Source: Syntrophomonadaceae bacterium
GTDB lineage: Bacteria; Bacillota; Dethiobacteria; SKNC01
Length of the DNA: 24,680 nt
Direction: 5' to 3'
Assembly (NCBI GenBank): GCA_003555415.1
Contig: PWHX01000045.1
Coordinates: forward strand, 1 to 24,680
The position numbers and the translations under genes are program-made. This document shows positions 1 to 6,994 of the stretch, one piece after another; position 1 is the stretch's first letter, and each line of letters starts with the position of its first letter. The notes under the pieces are model-generated. The model had not been told where the DNA came from. It was given only the letters and a program-made list of their open reading frames with translations, and did no database searches.

Positions 1-139
1 CATGGCAGGCTTATCCACCTCAATTTTTTTCTAAATCTAAATGGTTAAGTTTTTATATAAGTCTGTTTGTAGCATTTTATGCAATATTTAAGGAAAATGT
101 GCAAGAACAATTTAACATCATATGCCTAGCTTTTTTTGC
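1..139. other. AT-rich left edge, no supported gene
   Basis: I see no gene here. The stretch is AT-rich and lies downstream of the terminator of the LysM/CAP gene. On the minus strand a GAGGTGG lies about 13 bases before an ATG at 3-1, and an in-frame GTG lies at 18-16, so a leftward gene could begin at the edge. Too little is inside the window to name it. Confidence 0.3.
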
Positions 140-176
140 AAAAAAATATCCCCTGCTTTTTCAAATTGCAGGGGAT
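140..176 (-). terminator. Intrinsic terminator of the LysM/CAP gene
   Basis: A perfect 9-bp stem (148-156 with 168-176, core CCCCTGC/GCAGGGG) with an 11-base loop is followed on the minus strand by a run of U (147-140). It begins 9 bases after the stop codon of the minus-strand gene at 185-1021. Confidence 0.85.
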
Positions 177-184
177 TTAATGTT

Positions 185-1021
185 TTAGGGTTTCCTAATA
201 AACAATTGTGTATAAATCTTGCCGTAACGAGATCCATCAACTATTCCTATACCAACATGGGTGTAAGAGCTGTTTAGAATATTTGCCCTATGGCCGGGAG
301 AATTCATTAAGTTTACGTGTGCTCTCTCTGTTTGGGAGGCTCCCGCGATATTTTCTCCTGCCCTTGTATAACTTACTCCTGCTGCCCTCATCATATCAAA
401 GGGACTTCCGTACGTGGGGGACTGGTGACTAAAGTAACCTAAATCAACCATATCCTGGCTTTTCATGCGAGCCAGCTTGACTAGTTCCATATCGATTTGC
501 AATGGTTGCAACCCTCTAGTTGTTCTTTCCTCGTTGACCCGATCAAACATCAGCTGTTCATCTTGAGTTAGCTGGGAATTCTGCGGTGGCTCAGGTTCTG
601 GATCTGGTTCTGGTGTTGGTTCTGGTGTTGGTTCTGGTGTTGGTTCTGGTGTTGGATCTGGATCTGGATCTGGTTGATCAGGTGTGCTTGTCCCACTTGG
701 AATAACCAGTACCTGTCCTCTGCGTAAGGTAGTGCTGTCTAGACTGTTTGCTCGTATTATCTCTTGTTCAGTACTGTTATACCTGGCAGCAATATTCTGG
801 AGTGTATCTCCCGAACTAACTATGTATAATCTTAAAATTAATTGTCCACCTGTACTTGGAATAGTTATTCTGTCTCCTGTTGAAGTAACTATACGGTAAG
901 TTATATTTGTCCTGGTAGTAATCCTCTTAGTAGATTCAAATGCTTCTGCCTGACCTATAGGAAGAACCAAAGTAAAAAGTAAAGCTAATGATAAAACCCA
1001 GCAAAATAAATTTTTCTTCAT
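185..1021 (-). CDS. Secreted LysM and CAP (SCP/YkwD-like) domain protein
   Basis: A 278-residue exported protein. Residues 1-27 form a signal peptide (basic start, hydrophobic core, AEA cleavage site). A single LysM domain (about 65-108, SSGDTLQNIAARY... RGQVLVIP) should bind peptidoglycan. Residues 109-150 are a low-complexity Pro/Glu/Asp/Thr linker. Residues 152-275 are a CAP domain with the family signatures FSHQSP (His199), GENIA (Glu223) and SPGHRANIL (His244). This YkwD-type architecture is common in spore-forming Firmicutes; some members are spore-coat or cell-wall associated, and the biochemical role is generally unknown. An ATG at 1027 abuts the AGGAGG, so the ATG at 1021, six bases after GGAGG, is preferred. 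The gene has its own sigma-A-type promoter and terminator and so is probably monocistronic. Confidence 0.9.
   Translation of the reverse strand: MKKNLFCWVLSLALLFTLVLPIGQAEAFESTKRITTRTNITYRIVTSTGDRITIPSTGGQLILRLYIVSSGDTLQNIAARYNSTEQEIIRANSLDSTTLRRGQVLVIPSGTSTPDQPDPDPDPTPEPTPEPTPEPTPEPDPEPEPPQNSQLTQDEQLMFDRVNEERTTRGLQPLQIDMELVKLARMKSQDMVDLGYFSHQSPTYGSPFDMMRAAGVSYTRAGENIAGASQTERAHVNLMNSPGHRANILNSSYTHVGIGIVDGSRYGKIYTQLFIRKP
606..671. repeat. 12-bp and 6-bp coding tandem repeats in the linker
   Basis: Four perfect copies of the 12-bp unit ggttctggtgtt (606-653) are followed by three copies of ggatct (654-671). On the minus strand they encode the Thr-Pro-Glu-Pro and Asp-Pro repeats between the LysM and CAP domains. 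Repeat slippage would lengthen or shorten the linker in frame. Confidence 0.9.
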
Positions 1022-1061
1022 TAACATCCTCCTTTATTTACATAATCAGTCCCCAATTGCC

Positions 1062-1090
1062 ATTATAGTTAACTTTTCTTAAATGGACAA
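1062..1090 (-). promoter_or_regulatory. Putative sigma-A promoter of the LysM/CAP gene
   Basis: On the minus strand TTGTCC (1090-1085) and a perfect TATAAT (1067-1062) are separated by 17 bases. The predicted start is about 35 bases upstream of the ATG at 1021, with AAAGGAGG between. The -35 matches consensus at 4 of 6 positions. Confidence 0.65.
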
Positions 1091-1220
1091 ACCCACTTTA
1101 AGAGGTTAATATATTATGCAATATTAATAACTATTGAGTTATCATAATAAAGGAGATTATAGCACCATTTCACATGCCTGGGATTATTTAGTTATTGAAG
1201 GAATTATTTGTTTTCCGCCC

Positions 1221-1250
1221 AAAAAAAAAGTAGCACAAAATGCTACTTTT
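1221..1250 (-). terminator. Intrinsic terminator of sipL
   Basis: A perfect 10-bp stem (1226-1235 with 1241-1250, AAAAGTAGCA/TGCTACTTTT) with a 5-base loop is followed on the minus strand by nine U. The stem overlaps the TAA stop (1251-1249) of the SipL-like gene. Confidence 0.85.
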
Positions 1251-2787
1251 AACTGCTATCTACAAAGGGAATCAATATTTTTTGTCCTGAATAAATCAAA
1301 TCCGGATCTTCAATCTTGTTTGCTTTTATAATTGATTCTATAGAAACATTATATTTTTTAGCAATATTAAAGACGCTTTCTTCTTTTTGCACTACGTACA
1401 CAATAATCGTTGCCCCTGAAGGTCTTTCCTCTTCTTTTATTTCTCCCTCTTCCCTCTTTTCTTTCAAAACAACTTCCTGTTCTTTAACATCTAATACCCT
1501 GGTAAACATTTTAAGTAAAGCTGAATGCTTTACCCTTTTGTCATCCATTATTTCCAAATTAACGTATTCAACCCGGGGGTAAACATAAGCCACCATGCCT
1601 TCTTCAATACCGTACATGTTCACCTTGTGATCAAAAATCTCCTCGCAGATACCCTGCTCAATATTTCCTGTCAAATCATTGATGTAGATAATTTTGCTTT
1701 CTAATGTACCGGTAATTTCTATAGTGTCCTCAGAGATTACGGCACTAACGTCTGTTAAGTTAGATTCCGGCGGGCTAATGACCTTTCCTACAGGTTCTTC
1801 CAGTTCAACTTCATTTACCAGGGATAGATCGTCAGAGGCTTCTCCTATCACTTCATAAAGATTTATGCTGTCTTTGAACACGTCCATATCTTCTATATCA
1901 CAGACAACTTCTGTTTCTTTAGTTTCTTTTACCCGAACAAAAAGGTTTACATGCGTGGTTTGATTTATCTTGTTTCTTTCCTGAGGATTAATTTTATTAG
2001 TTACGTTTTCCACACGGGGGTAAACTTTTGCCTCCATTCCCGGCCTGGCACCTGGAATTTGTAAAGATTGACTGAAACTATCTTTTACGCTCTCTTCTGT
2101 ATTAAAACCTGATGATTCCTCTACATAGGAAATCTGTTTAACTATATTTCCTTTAATGGTTACTTTATCATTAGAAATATCAAAGCTTAAATCTTCCAGT
2201 TTGCAATTTACCGAGTTGATACGGGCTGCTGCTTCGCTTAAGGCGTATTCTGCATATAAAGATATAACATCACCTTCTGCTCCAATAAAATTATCAATTT
2301 TTAATTTTTCTAAATTTACCTTTTTTTTATTTGCTTCCGGCACTTCTATAACTACTTCTTTTTTAATGCTCTGATAACATATAGAAAATATTTCCATGAC
2401 AACAGTTTGGTTATAAACAGTTTGGTGGTCAACTATTACTAACTCTTCCAGGTCCGCAAGTTCTATTCTTGGAAAAACTTTAACCTGCATATCAGGCATG
2501 ACTCCTGGAAGGGAAACAAAGTGAACGAATTCTTCCTGGGAATTATGTTCATTTTGGACCCCTTGTTCATCAACATAAGTTATTTTTTGAATAAGCGTTC
2601 CCTCTACAACAACTTTATCTTCAGCTACTTTTGTTTCTAGCCCCTCTATTTCATTTTCAACACCCTCTATCTTTTTTACTATTGCAGGAATGTTTGTCTC
2701 CCTGGCCATGGAGAATTGCGCGGCATTTTCTCCCACCAACTGCTCCAATTCCAAATAATTTGCTACAAATTCCGTCATGTCCGCCAT
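1249..2787 (-). CDS. sipL: SipL-like spore coat morphogenetic protein (DUF3794/SPOCS x3 + LysM)
   Basis: A 512-residue soluble protein with no signal peptide. It has three SPOCS (DUF3794) units at roughly 30-150, 160-290 and 310-440. Each ends in the same signature: VKVFPRIE, AKVYPRVE and AYVYPRVE. A C-terminal LysM domain follows (about 463-507, VYVVQKEESVFNIAKKY ... SGQKILIP). SPOCS repeats plus one terminal LysM, at about 510 residues, is the architecture of Clostridioides difficile SipL. SipL is the functional counterpart of SpoVID; it binds SpoIVA through its LysM and anchors the coat on the forespore in the mother cell. From memory sipL and yabG are also near neighbours in C. difficile, and yabG lies 1.8 kb upstream here. 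GGGAGG lies eight bases before the ATG. A possible sigma-E-like -35 (TCATATG) lies upstream, but its -10 is poor. Confidence 0.88.
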   Translation of the reverse strand: MADMTEFVANYLELEQLVGENAAQFSMARETNIPAIVKKIEGVENEIEGLETKVAEDKVVVEGTLIQKITYVDEQGVQNEHNSQEEFVHFVSLPGVMPDMQVKVFPRIELADLEELVIVDHQTVYNQTVVMEIFSICYQSIKKEVVIEVPEANKKKVNLEKLKIDNFIGAEGDVISLYAEYALSEAAARINSVNCKLEDLSFDISNDKVTIKGNIVKQISYVEESSGFNTEESVKDSFSQSLQIPGARPGMEAKVYPRVENVTNKINPQERNKINQTTHVNLFVRVKETKETEVVCDIEDMDVFKDSINLYEVIGEASDDLSLVNEVELEEPVGKVISPPESNLTDVSAVISEDTIEITGTLESKIIYINDLTGNIEQGICEEIFDHKVNMYGIEEGMVAYVYPRVEYVNLEIMDDKRVKHSALLKMFTRVLDVKEQEVVLKEKREEGEIKEEERPSGATIIVYVVQKEESVFNIAKKYNVSIESIIKANKIEDPDLIYSGQKILIPFVDSS

Positions 2788-2896
2788 ATTTCCAGCCTCC
2801 CTTCTTTTTCAAAACATTTTATAAAGAGGTATCCCTCCTTTTCATACTTATTGTCTCTCGGGTAATCATATGACTACTTTAATAAAAAAAATGAAA

Positions 2897-3901
2897 TCAG
2901 GCAGACAATATTTCTATGTCTAACAGTTGCGTAACATTTTGAATGCTGTTAGAAATAGTTGTGCTATCTGAGCCTGCACACAATAAGCCTACCGCCTGCA
3001 TATCATCATTTAATACCAGAGACCCGCTGTCCCCTGGCCTGCCCATAGAAGTAGTTACGATTTGTTCTCCTAGAAGCATAGAGCTTCCCTCATCTAAAAA
3101 AACCCTTACTGTTGCATCAAGAACCTTTACCTCGCCACTAGTTACACCTGATGATCGGCCACTTTTATAGAGCGTCATATCCAGGTCTGCCTCAGCTTTA
3201 CCTTTAGGTATACCTAAATCCAATATTTCTGGTTCAACTAAGTTTTCAGACTCAGGTTTAGCCAGGGCGGCATCCACAAGATTTTCTGTTTTTCTTTCTT
3301 TAAGCAGTTGAATTCTGTAGCTGCTTTTCAAGGCATTACAAAGGATATCTCCTGCATTTTGAATGCTTCTAGCTATGCTGCAAGTTGGAGCTTGAAATTC
3401 TCTGTAAAGGGGTATATAGTTATATAAATTACCAATTGTATTTGCGTCTGTCCCTCCATCATGAGGCCCGGGCTGTAGAATAGGATCATGGATTACAGCC
3501 TTATTGTCATTTCCGTCTGTTGTATTAGCCAACACGTGATTGTTGGACAGAATTAATGTCTTTCCATCCTTATTACTTTTTACCAAAGCACCAAAGGTTC
3601 CAGCCGAACTCTTGTAGTGGGCCATGCTAACCCCTGGCTTAGCCGGCCTCATTTTTGATTTACGTTTAAGCAGCTTGATTTCTCCCACTTCTATCACATC
3701 AGTTTCTACCTGCTCTATTCTTTTTGGAAGGATATCATGGGATGACAGCTTTTCTTCAGGAAGTTTTTTGTTAACTAAAAAAACCAGTGCTTCATTTTTT
3801 TGTCTCTGTCCTCTTACTTCTTTACGACCAAACCCTACCCCCACTACATTATTACGATTTAAAAACTTTAAACTGTATGATTTTAATTTTTTATTTAACA
3901 T
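2897..3901 (-). CDS. Cytoplasmic trypsin-fold serine protease-like protein
   Basis: A 334-residue protein with a chymotrypsin-like catalytic arrangement. His122 is in LSNNHVLAN, a plausible Asp210 in LVDAALAKP, and Ser292 in GRPGDSGSLVLN, the classic GDSGS. There is no signal peptide or membrane segment, so it should act in the cytoplasm (mother cell or forespore if it is a sporulation protein). The first 90 residues form a separate N-terminal region beginning with NNVVGVGFGRK, a motif I associate with uncharacterised bacterial proteins of this type. AGGAG lies seven bases before the ATG. It sits between veg/yabG and sipL, which suggests a late-sporulation role. That is inference from position only, and the substrate is unknown. 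Confidence 0.75.
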   Translation of the reverse strand: MLNKKLKSYSLKFLNRNNVVGVGFGRKEVRGQRQKNEALVFLVNKKLPEEKLSSHDILPKRIEQVETDVIEVGEIKLLKRKSKMRPAKPGVSMAHYKSSAGTFGALVKSNKDGKTLILSNNHVLANTTDGNDNKAVIHDPILQPGPHDGGTDANTIGNLYNYIPLYREFQAPTCSIARSIQNAGDILCNALKSSYRIQLLKERKTENLVDAALAKPESENLVEPEILDLGIPKGKAEADLDMTLYKSGRSSGVTSGEVKVLDATVRVFLDEGSSMLLGEQIVTTSMGRPGDSGSLVLNDDMQAVGLLCAGSDSTTISNSIQNVTQLLDIEILSA

Positions 3902-4013
3902 TATTTAACTCCTTTTAATTAAAATTTAAAAAAAGCTTGAGTATAAATGACTTTCATAGTAATATAATATTAAGGCATGCGATTAAGGTGCGACTTTGAT
4001 ATATTAAAAAGTA

Positions 4014-4044
4014 CAAAAAAAAAGAACCACTTTTGTGATTCTTT
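4014..4044 (-). terminator. Intrinsic terminator of veg
   Basis: A 10-bp stem with one G-U pair (4021-4030 with 4035-4044) and a 4-base loop is followed on the minus strand by a U-run reaching 4014. It lies 15 bases after the veg stop codon, separating veg from the protease gene. Confidence 0.8.
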
Positions 4045-4059
4045 TAATAACAATAAAAA

Positions 4060-4338
4060 CTACTCTGCAACCGCCGCACTTATGCGCTGATTTCCATTTT
4101 TAAGAAAAACCGTTAGCTCGACTGTTTCTGTAAGAACATCAGCATAGCTAAAAGACAGCCTTTGATTATAGTTGGTTTCATCAATGCGGACAACAAAAAT
4201 AGAAGGATACGTGTTCTCCAGTACTCCAGTTTTCTCTAGAGTCTTCCTACGACCTCTGTTTGCTCGTAACTGTATCGTTTGCCCAACATGAGTCTCTAAA
4301 TCCTTTCTAATTTGCCATAATGCATTTTTTGCCGCCAT
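4060..4338 (-). CDS. veg: Veg family protein (DUF1021)
   Basis: A 92-residue homologue of Bacillus subtilis Veg (86 residues). It shares the core LRANRGRRKT..TGVLENTYPSIFVV and FSYADVLTETVEL. Veg is a small, highly expressed protein reported to promote biofilm matrix gene expression; its molecular mechanism is unclear. The frame stays open upstream to an ATG at 4401, but that codon lies inside the -35 box of the promoter. The ATG at 4338 follows GAGGGTG with suitable spacing and matches the family start, so the shorter form is correct. It has its own promoter and terminator and is probably monocistronic, next to yabG as in Bacillus. Confidence 0.93.
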   Translation of the reverse strand: MAAKNALWQIRKDLETHVGQTIQLRANRGRRKTLEKTGVLENTYPSIFVVRIDETNYNQRLSFSYADVLTETVELTVFLKNGNQRISAAVAE

Positions 4339-4372
4339 TATCATCACCCTCAAAATAGTTTTTAACATTACT

Positions 4373-4401
4373 ATATTATCATATTTGCTCATCTTTGTCA
4401 A
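4373..4401 (-). promoter_or_regulatory. Near-perfect sigma-A promoter of veg
   Basis: TTGACA (4401-4396) and TAATAT (4378-4373) on the minus strand are separated by 17 bases, with a TG extended -10 (TGA before TAATAT). The start point should fall near 4366, giving a leader of about 28 bases. The B. subtilis veg promoter is likewise known as one of the strongest vegetative promoters. Confidence 0.85.
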
Positions 4402-4495
4402 ACAACGTTACATTTTTCGTCATATTCCGATCTTTTATATCAAAGCCTATTCATTCAAATATCCGAAAGAACAACATTTTGTTATTTTTTAAAAT

Positions 4496-4537
4496 AAAGA
4501 AAACCACGCTTAGAACGCCCCGATCAGGGCGTTCTAA
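4496..4537 (-). terminator. Terminator of yabG
   Basis: An 11-bp perfect stem (4510-4520 with 4527-4537, TTAGAACGCCC/GGGCGTTCTAA) with a 6-base loop lies 12 bases after the yabG stop. On the minus strand the U-rich segment follows after about six bases (GGTTTTCTTTA), so it is a strong hairpin with an imperfect U-tract. Confidence 0.7.
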
Positions 4538-4548
4538 CTTTTTCCTCC

Positions 4549-5394
4549 TTAGTAAGGTGACTCAGGCAGACCTATTCTAAAGGTTCCTCTTGTTTCAACA
4601 CCGCCTAAACCATCTATACCGGTGATAGTATTATTAATGACGTCAGATATATCTACAGTATAATTAATAGAAGTGTACGCTACTTTTTCTGTTATAAAAA
4701 CAGGGTCCAGGTTGTGTATAAAAACCCTCTGGGGGGAAGCAGCATAATTGGCTCCCGCTGCCAGCAAACTTTCATAGTGGGATTGACAGGCTCCAGCAAA
4801 TATAATCAGGCTGTCCTTATTAGGCTCATATTTTCTCGCTATCTTTATTGATTGTACAAAAAAGCTGGAATGCCGATAATTATTCACATCCTGAAAATTT
4901 TTTTTACCCTTTAGGAATGCATCATGTCCTGTAAGAACCAGAATATCGGGGCTATGTTTTTCTAAGAGTCTTTCCAGCACTTCCGATTGCTTTTTCTCCG
5001 GAACATGAAAACCCTTTACTTCCATTTCTAACTTCCTGTAAACACTAAGACATTCCCCTAAATATTCTTTATCTCCATCTAAGTGTAGTACTTTCCCGGG
5101 CATCTCAAAATAAGCTCTTCCCGAATCGCCTCTTACTTCACTATTGTTCATGTATCTTTGTCTTATTATCCTGGATATGCAATCCCTGGTTCTATTTTTA
5201 TTTGCCTTCTGCTTTTCACGTATTTGCTTTTGGGAAACTTTTTTTAGGTCTTTTAAAGGCGCATCTGCAATCAATCTAAATTCAAGACCTTTTAATATGG
5301 CGATTTTTTCATTTTTTTTAATATCTAAAATTTTAAAAAGAATATCTTCGCCATAAGATTGCCGCGTAACAATATCTCCTATTGTTATTGTCAA
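4549..5394 (-). CDS. yabG: Sporulation-specific protease YabG
   Basis: A 281-residue member of the YabG family (peptidase U57; about 290 residues in B. subtilis). The N-terminus has the family SH3-like segment (IGDIVTRQSYGEDILFKI). The conserved His157 (LTGHDAF) and Cys203 (FAGACQSHYE) match the His/Cys pair I recall as catalytic in YabG. YabG processes spore coat and cortex proteins late in sporulation; in Bacillus its gene is under sigma-K. The start is TTG, seven bases after AGGAGG, and no ATG gives a better N-terminus. It lies immediately upstream of veg, as in Bacillus, and is divergent from a glycosyltransferase across about 120 bases. I could not find a convincing sigma-K promoter for it. 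Confidence 0.95.
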   Translation of the reverse strand: MTITIGDIVTRQSYGEDILFKILDIKKNEKIAILKGLEFRLIADAPLKDLKKVSQKQIREKQKANKNRTRDCISRIIRQRYMNNSEVRGDSGRAYFEMPGKVLHLDGDKEYLGECLSVYRKLEMEVKGFHVPEKKQSEVLERLLEKHSPDILVLTGHDAFLKGKKNFQDVNNYRHSSFFVQSIKIARKYEPNKDSLIIFAGACQSHYESLLAAGANYAASPQRVFIHNLDPVFITEKVAYTSINYTVDISDVINNTITGIDGLGGVETRGTFRIGLPESPY

Positions 5395-5462
5395 AAAATC
5401 GCCTCCTTCCTCTTTACTTATGTATATGATTTTTATACAAAAATGTCATTACTTTCGTGTTA

Positions 5463-5491
5463 TTCACCTATTAAAGAACACTCCATATAAT
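5463..5491 (+). promoter_or_regulatory. Putative promoter of the glycosyltransferase (sigma-A or sigma-K reading)
   Basis: A perfect TATAAT (5486-5491) with TTCACC 17 bases upstream (5463-5468) fits a weak-35 sigma-A promoter. The same bases read as CACC (5465-5468), 15 bases, CATATAATA (5484-5492), which fits a sigma-K pattern (ACm / CATAnnnTA). Sequence alone cannot choose between them. Confidence 0.45.
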
Positions 5492-5516
5492 ATAAGCAAG
5501 GAAGGAGGAGCGACTT

Positions 5517-6326
5517 GTGATATATGCTATTGTGCCGACTCAAAATGAGGAAAACAGAATAGGGGCGGTTCTCCGCCAATTATTAGATCTTAATATAGAC
5601 AGTATTGTCGCAGTGCTGAACGGCTCAACAGATAAAACCTTACAAGAAATTAACAAAAATAGATCTAGTAACCTAGAATTACTTTACTTTAATGAAAGTC
5701 TGGGGATAGATATCCCTAGAGCAATCGGAGCAAAATATGCTTATTTAAATGGAGCCCGTTATGTTTTATTTATTGACGGGGATATGGTAGGCAACATTAG
5801 CAATGAATTAAACTGCCTTATTCAAAACACCATTAAAAAAAATCTGGACTTAGGTCTAACAAATTGCTATCCAAACTTACCCACAAAAAATTATCTATCC
5901 CGGAAGATAACTTTTTTCCGCCAACTTTTAAACAACGAAATTGGCCTGATAAATAAAATTGGCATTTCCGTGCCATCCCACGGTCCCCACATGGTTTCCA
6001 GGAAACTCTTAACACACGTTCCGTTTAAAGAACTGGCCGTGCCTCCGGTAGAAATGGTCCTGGCTTTTAAAAATGGTCTTAATATTGACATAAGCGTAGA
6101 GATACCCCATTGTTTGCTGGGATCCAGCATAAAAAACCATTACCATAACCAGATGATTACTCAGACCATAGCCGGTGATTGTCTGGAGGCTCTATCTGTA
6201 TATCAACAAAAACCTCGCAGCAGAATTTACAAAAACGTTGAATATATAGGTTATCATAAGGACCGCAGATGTGATATGCTAGCTAACTTCCTGCCAGAGC
6301 TGGATGAAATGAATATGCAGCATTAA
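5517..6326 (+). CDS. Family-2-like glycosyltransferase (GT-A fold)
   Basis: A 269-residue protein that starts with a GT-A nucleotide-sugar binding pattern: AIVPTQNEENRIGAVL at the N-terminus, VLNGSTDKT at 33-41, and an IDGDM with the metal-binding DxD at residues 87-89. There is no membrane segment or signal peptide, so it is probably cytoplasmic or peripheral. The donor and acceptor sugars cannot be read from sequence. The start is GTG, preceded by GGAAGGAGG at good spacing. It is one of only two plus-strand genes in the window, divergent from yabG, with its own promoter and a terminator just past the stop. A role in spore-surface or coat glycosylation is possible from position but unproven. 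Confidence 0.8.
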   Translation: MIYAIVPTQNEENRIGAVLRQLLDLNIDSIVAVLNGSTDKTLQEINKNRSSNLELLYFNESLGIDIPRAIGAKYAYLNGARYVLFIDGDMVGNISNELNCLIQNTIKKNLDLGLTNCYPNLPTKNYLSRKITFFRQLLNNEIGLINKIGISVPSHGPHMVSRKLLTHVPFKELAVPPVEMVLAFKNGLNIDISVEIPHCLLGSSIKNHYHNQMITQTIAGDCLEALSVYQQKPRSRIYKNVEYIGYHKDRRCDMLANFLPELDEMNMQH

Positions 6327-6358
6327 AAAAACATCTCTAAAGGATAGAGATGTTTTTT
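6325..6358 (+). terminator. Bidirectional intrinsic terminator
   Basis: A perfect 9-bp stem (6331-6339 with 6345-6353, ACATCTCTA/TAGAGATGT) and 5-base loop is flanked by an A-run (6325-6331) and a T-run (6353-6358). It can therefore terminate the glycosyltransferase on the plus strand and transcripts arriving from the DUF458 gene on the minus strand. Confidence 0.85.
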
Positions 6359-6471
6359 ATTACATATAGATTTACCTATAAAAGGGAAGCGAACTTAAGG
6401 AACGACCGAAGAGCCAAGCATCCTACTTGAATTCCCTAAATCCCTGGTGAGCAGGATAAACTTCACGCTGC
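6359..6471. other. GC-rich intergenic segment, possible structured RNA or 3' UTR
   Basis: No reading frame is supported here. The segment is about 49% G+C over 6381-6472, against much AT-richer gaps elsewhere in the window. On the minus strand it can form CCTG-CUCAC-CAGG, an arm CAAG...CUUG, and an outer GGGAA...UUCCC closing pair. It ends at the bidirectional terminator, so a minus-strand transcript from the DUF458 gene would carry it as a structured 3' end. I could not match it to 6S RNA, T-box or any riboswitch I can recall. Confidence 0.4.
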
Positions 6472-6942
6472 CTATTTTGTATATTTATCTGCCACTTTAG
6501 TTGCTCCATAGGAATCTGGTTTGATGCGAGCATCAAAACCACTTCCGATAACCATGCCAACAACTTCCCTGATAATGTGCTTGGTATCGCCCTTTTCCCC
6601 TACATCAAGGTGAACTTCTACATTCAATGGCGCATAGCCGTTTTCAGCAAGTTTTCCAGACAGGCGGGTTGCAACCTCTAAGCTGAGAAATGTTTCGTAA
6701 TAAATTCTCTGGTGTAAACTTTCCATATATCGATGTTTTTGTTTCCGGAAATAATACCTTGCTCCTTTTCCAACCCGGTGAACAATAATAGCTGTTACAA
6801 AAATAGATGATTCCCGCATCTGAGAGTCAGAACCAATTATTAACTTATACTTCTCATCAGACTGCTCATTTATATACTTTATCAGATCATTAAATGTTTC
6901 CTCAAAAGTTAGCTTTCCTTTGGTCGGGCTGATAAAATCCAT
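6472..6942 (-). CDS. DUF458 (YkuK-like, RNase H-fold) protein
   Basis: A 156-residue protein of the DUF458/YkuK family, recognised from IIGSDSQ near residue 40, FVTAIIVHRVGKGARYYFRK, and the C-terminal GFDARIKPDSYGATKVADKYTK-like ending. The fold is predicted to be RNase H-like. The function is not established; in some Firmicutes it is linked to sporulation or stress. It lies 52 bases downstream of rsmA and is probably cotranscribed with it. The ATG at 6942 has AAAGGTG ten bases upstream, and a stronger GAGGAGG site lies ahead of a five-codon mini-frame whose TGA stop ends three bases before this ATG. Translation may therefore be coupled. Confidence 0.8.
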   Translation of the reverse strand: MDFISPTKGKLTFEETFNDLIKYINEQSDEKYKLIIGSDSQMRESSIFVTAIIVHRVGKGARYYFRKQKHRYMESLHQRIYYETFLSLEVATRLSGKLAENGYAPLNVEVHLDVGEKGDTKHIIREVVGMVIGSGFDARIKPDSYGATKVADKYTK

Positions 6943-6945
6943 TAA

Positions 6946-6963
6946 TCATCTGCACCTTTCCAT
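6946..6963 (-). promoter_or_regulatory. Possible five-codon coupling mini-ORF before the DUF458 gene
   Basis: On the minus strand ATG GAA AGG TGC AGA TGA follows the strongest ribosome site in this gap (GAGGAGGAGCT). It stops three bases before the ATG of the DUF458 gene. Such an arrangement can feed ribosomes to the downstream start. It may equally be chance; nothing else supports it. Confidence 0.3.
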
Positions 6964-6994
6964 AGCTCCTCCTCAAAGTCCTGTACATTAACAC

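Noticed and set aside
606..671. Direct repeats considered as a CRISPR or regulatory array
   Set aside because: The units are 12 and 6 bp, contiguous with no spacers, and simply encode the Pro-rich linker.
1134..1331. A 65-codon plus-strand frame starting with TTG
   Set aside because: It runs through the sipL terminator and into the antisense of sipL, with no domain or conserved pattern.
6359..6471. 6S RNA, T-box or c-di-GMP riboswitch in the GC-rich gap
   Set aside because: None of the conserved core sequences of these classes could be found on either strand, so the gap is left unassigned.
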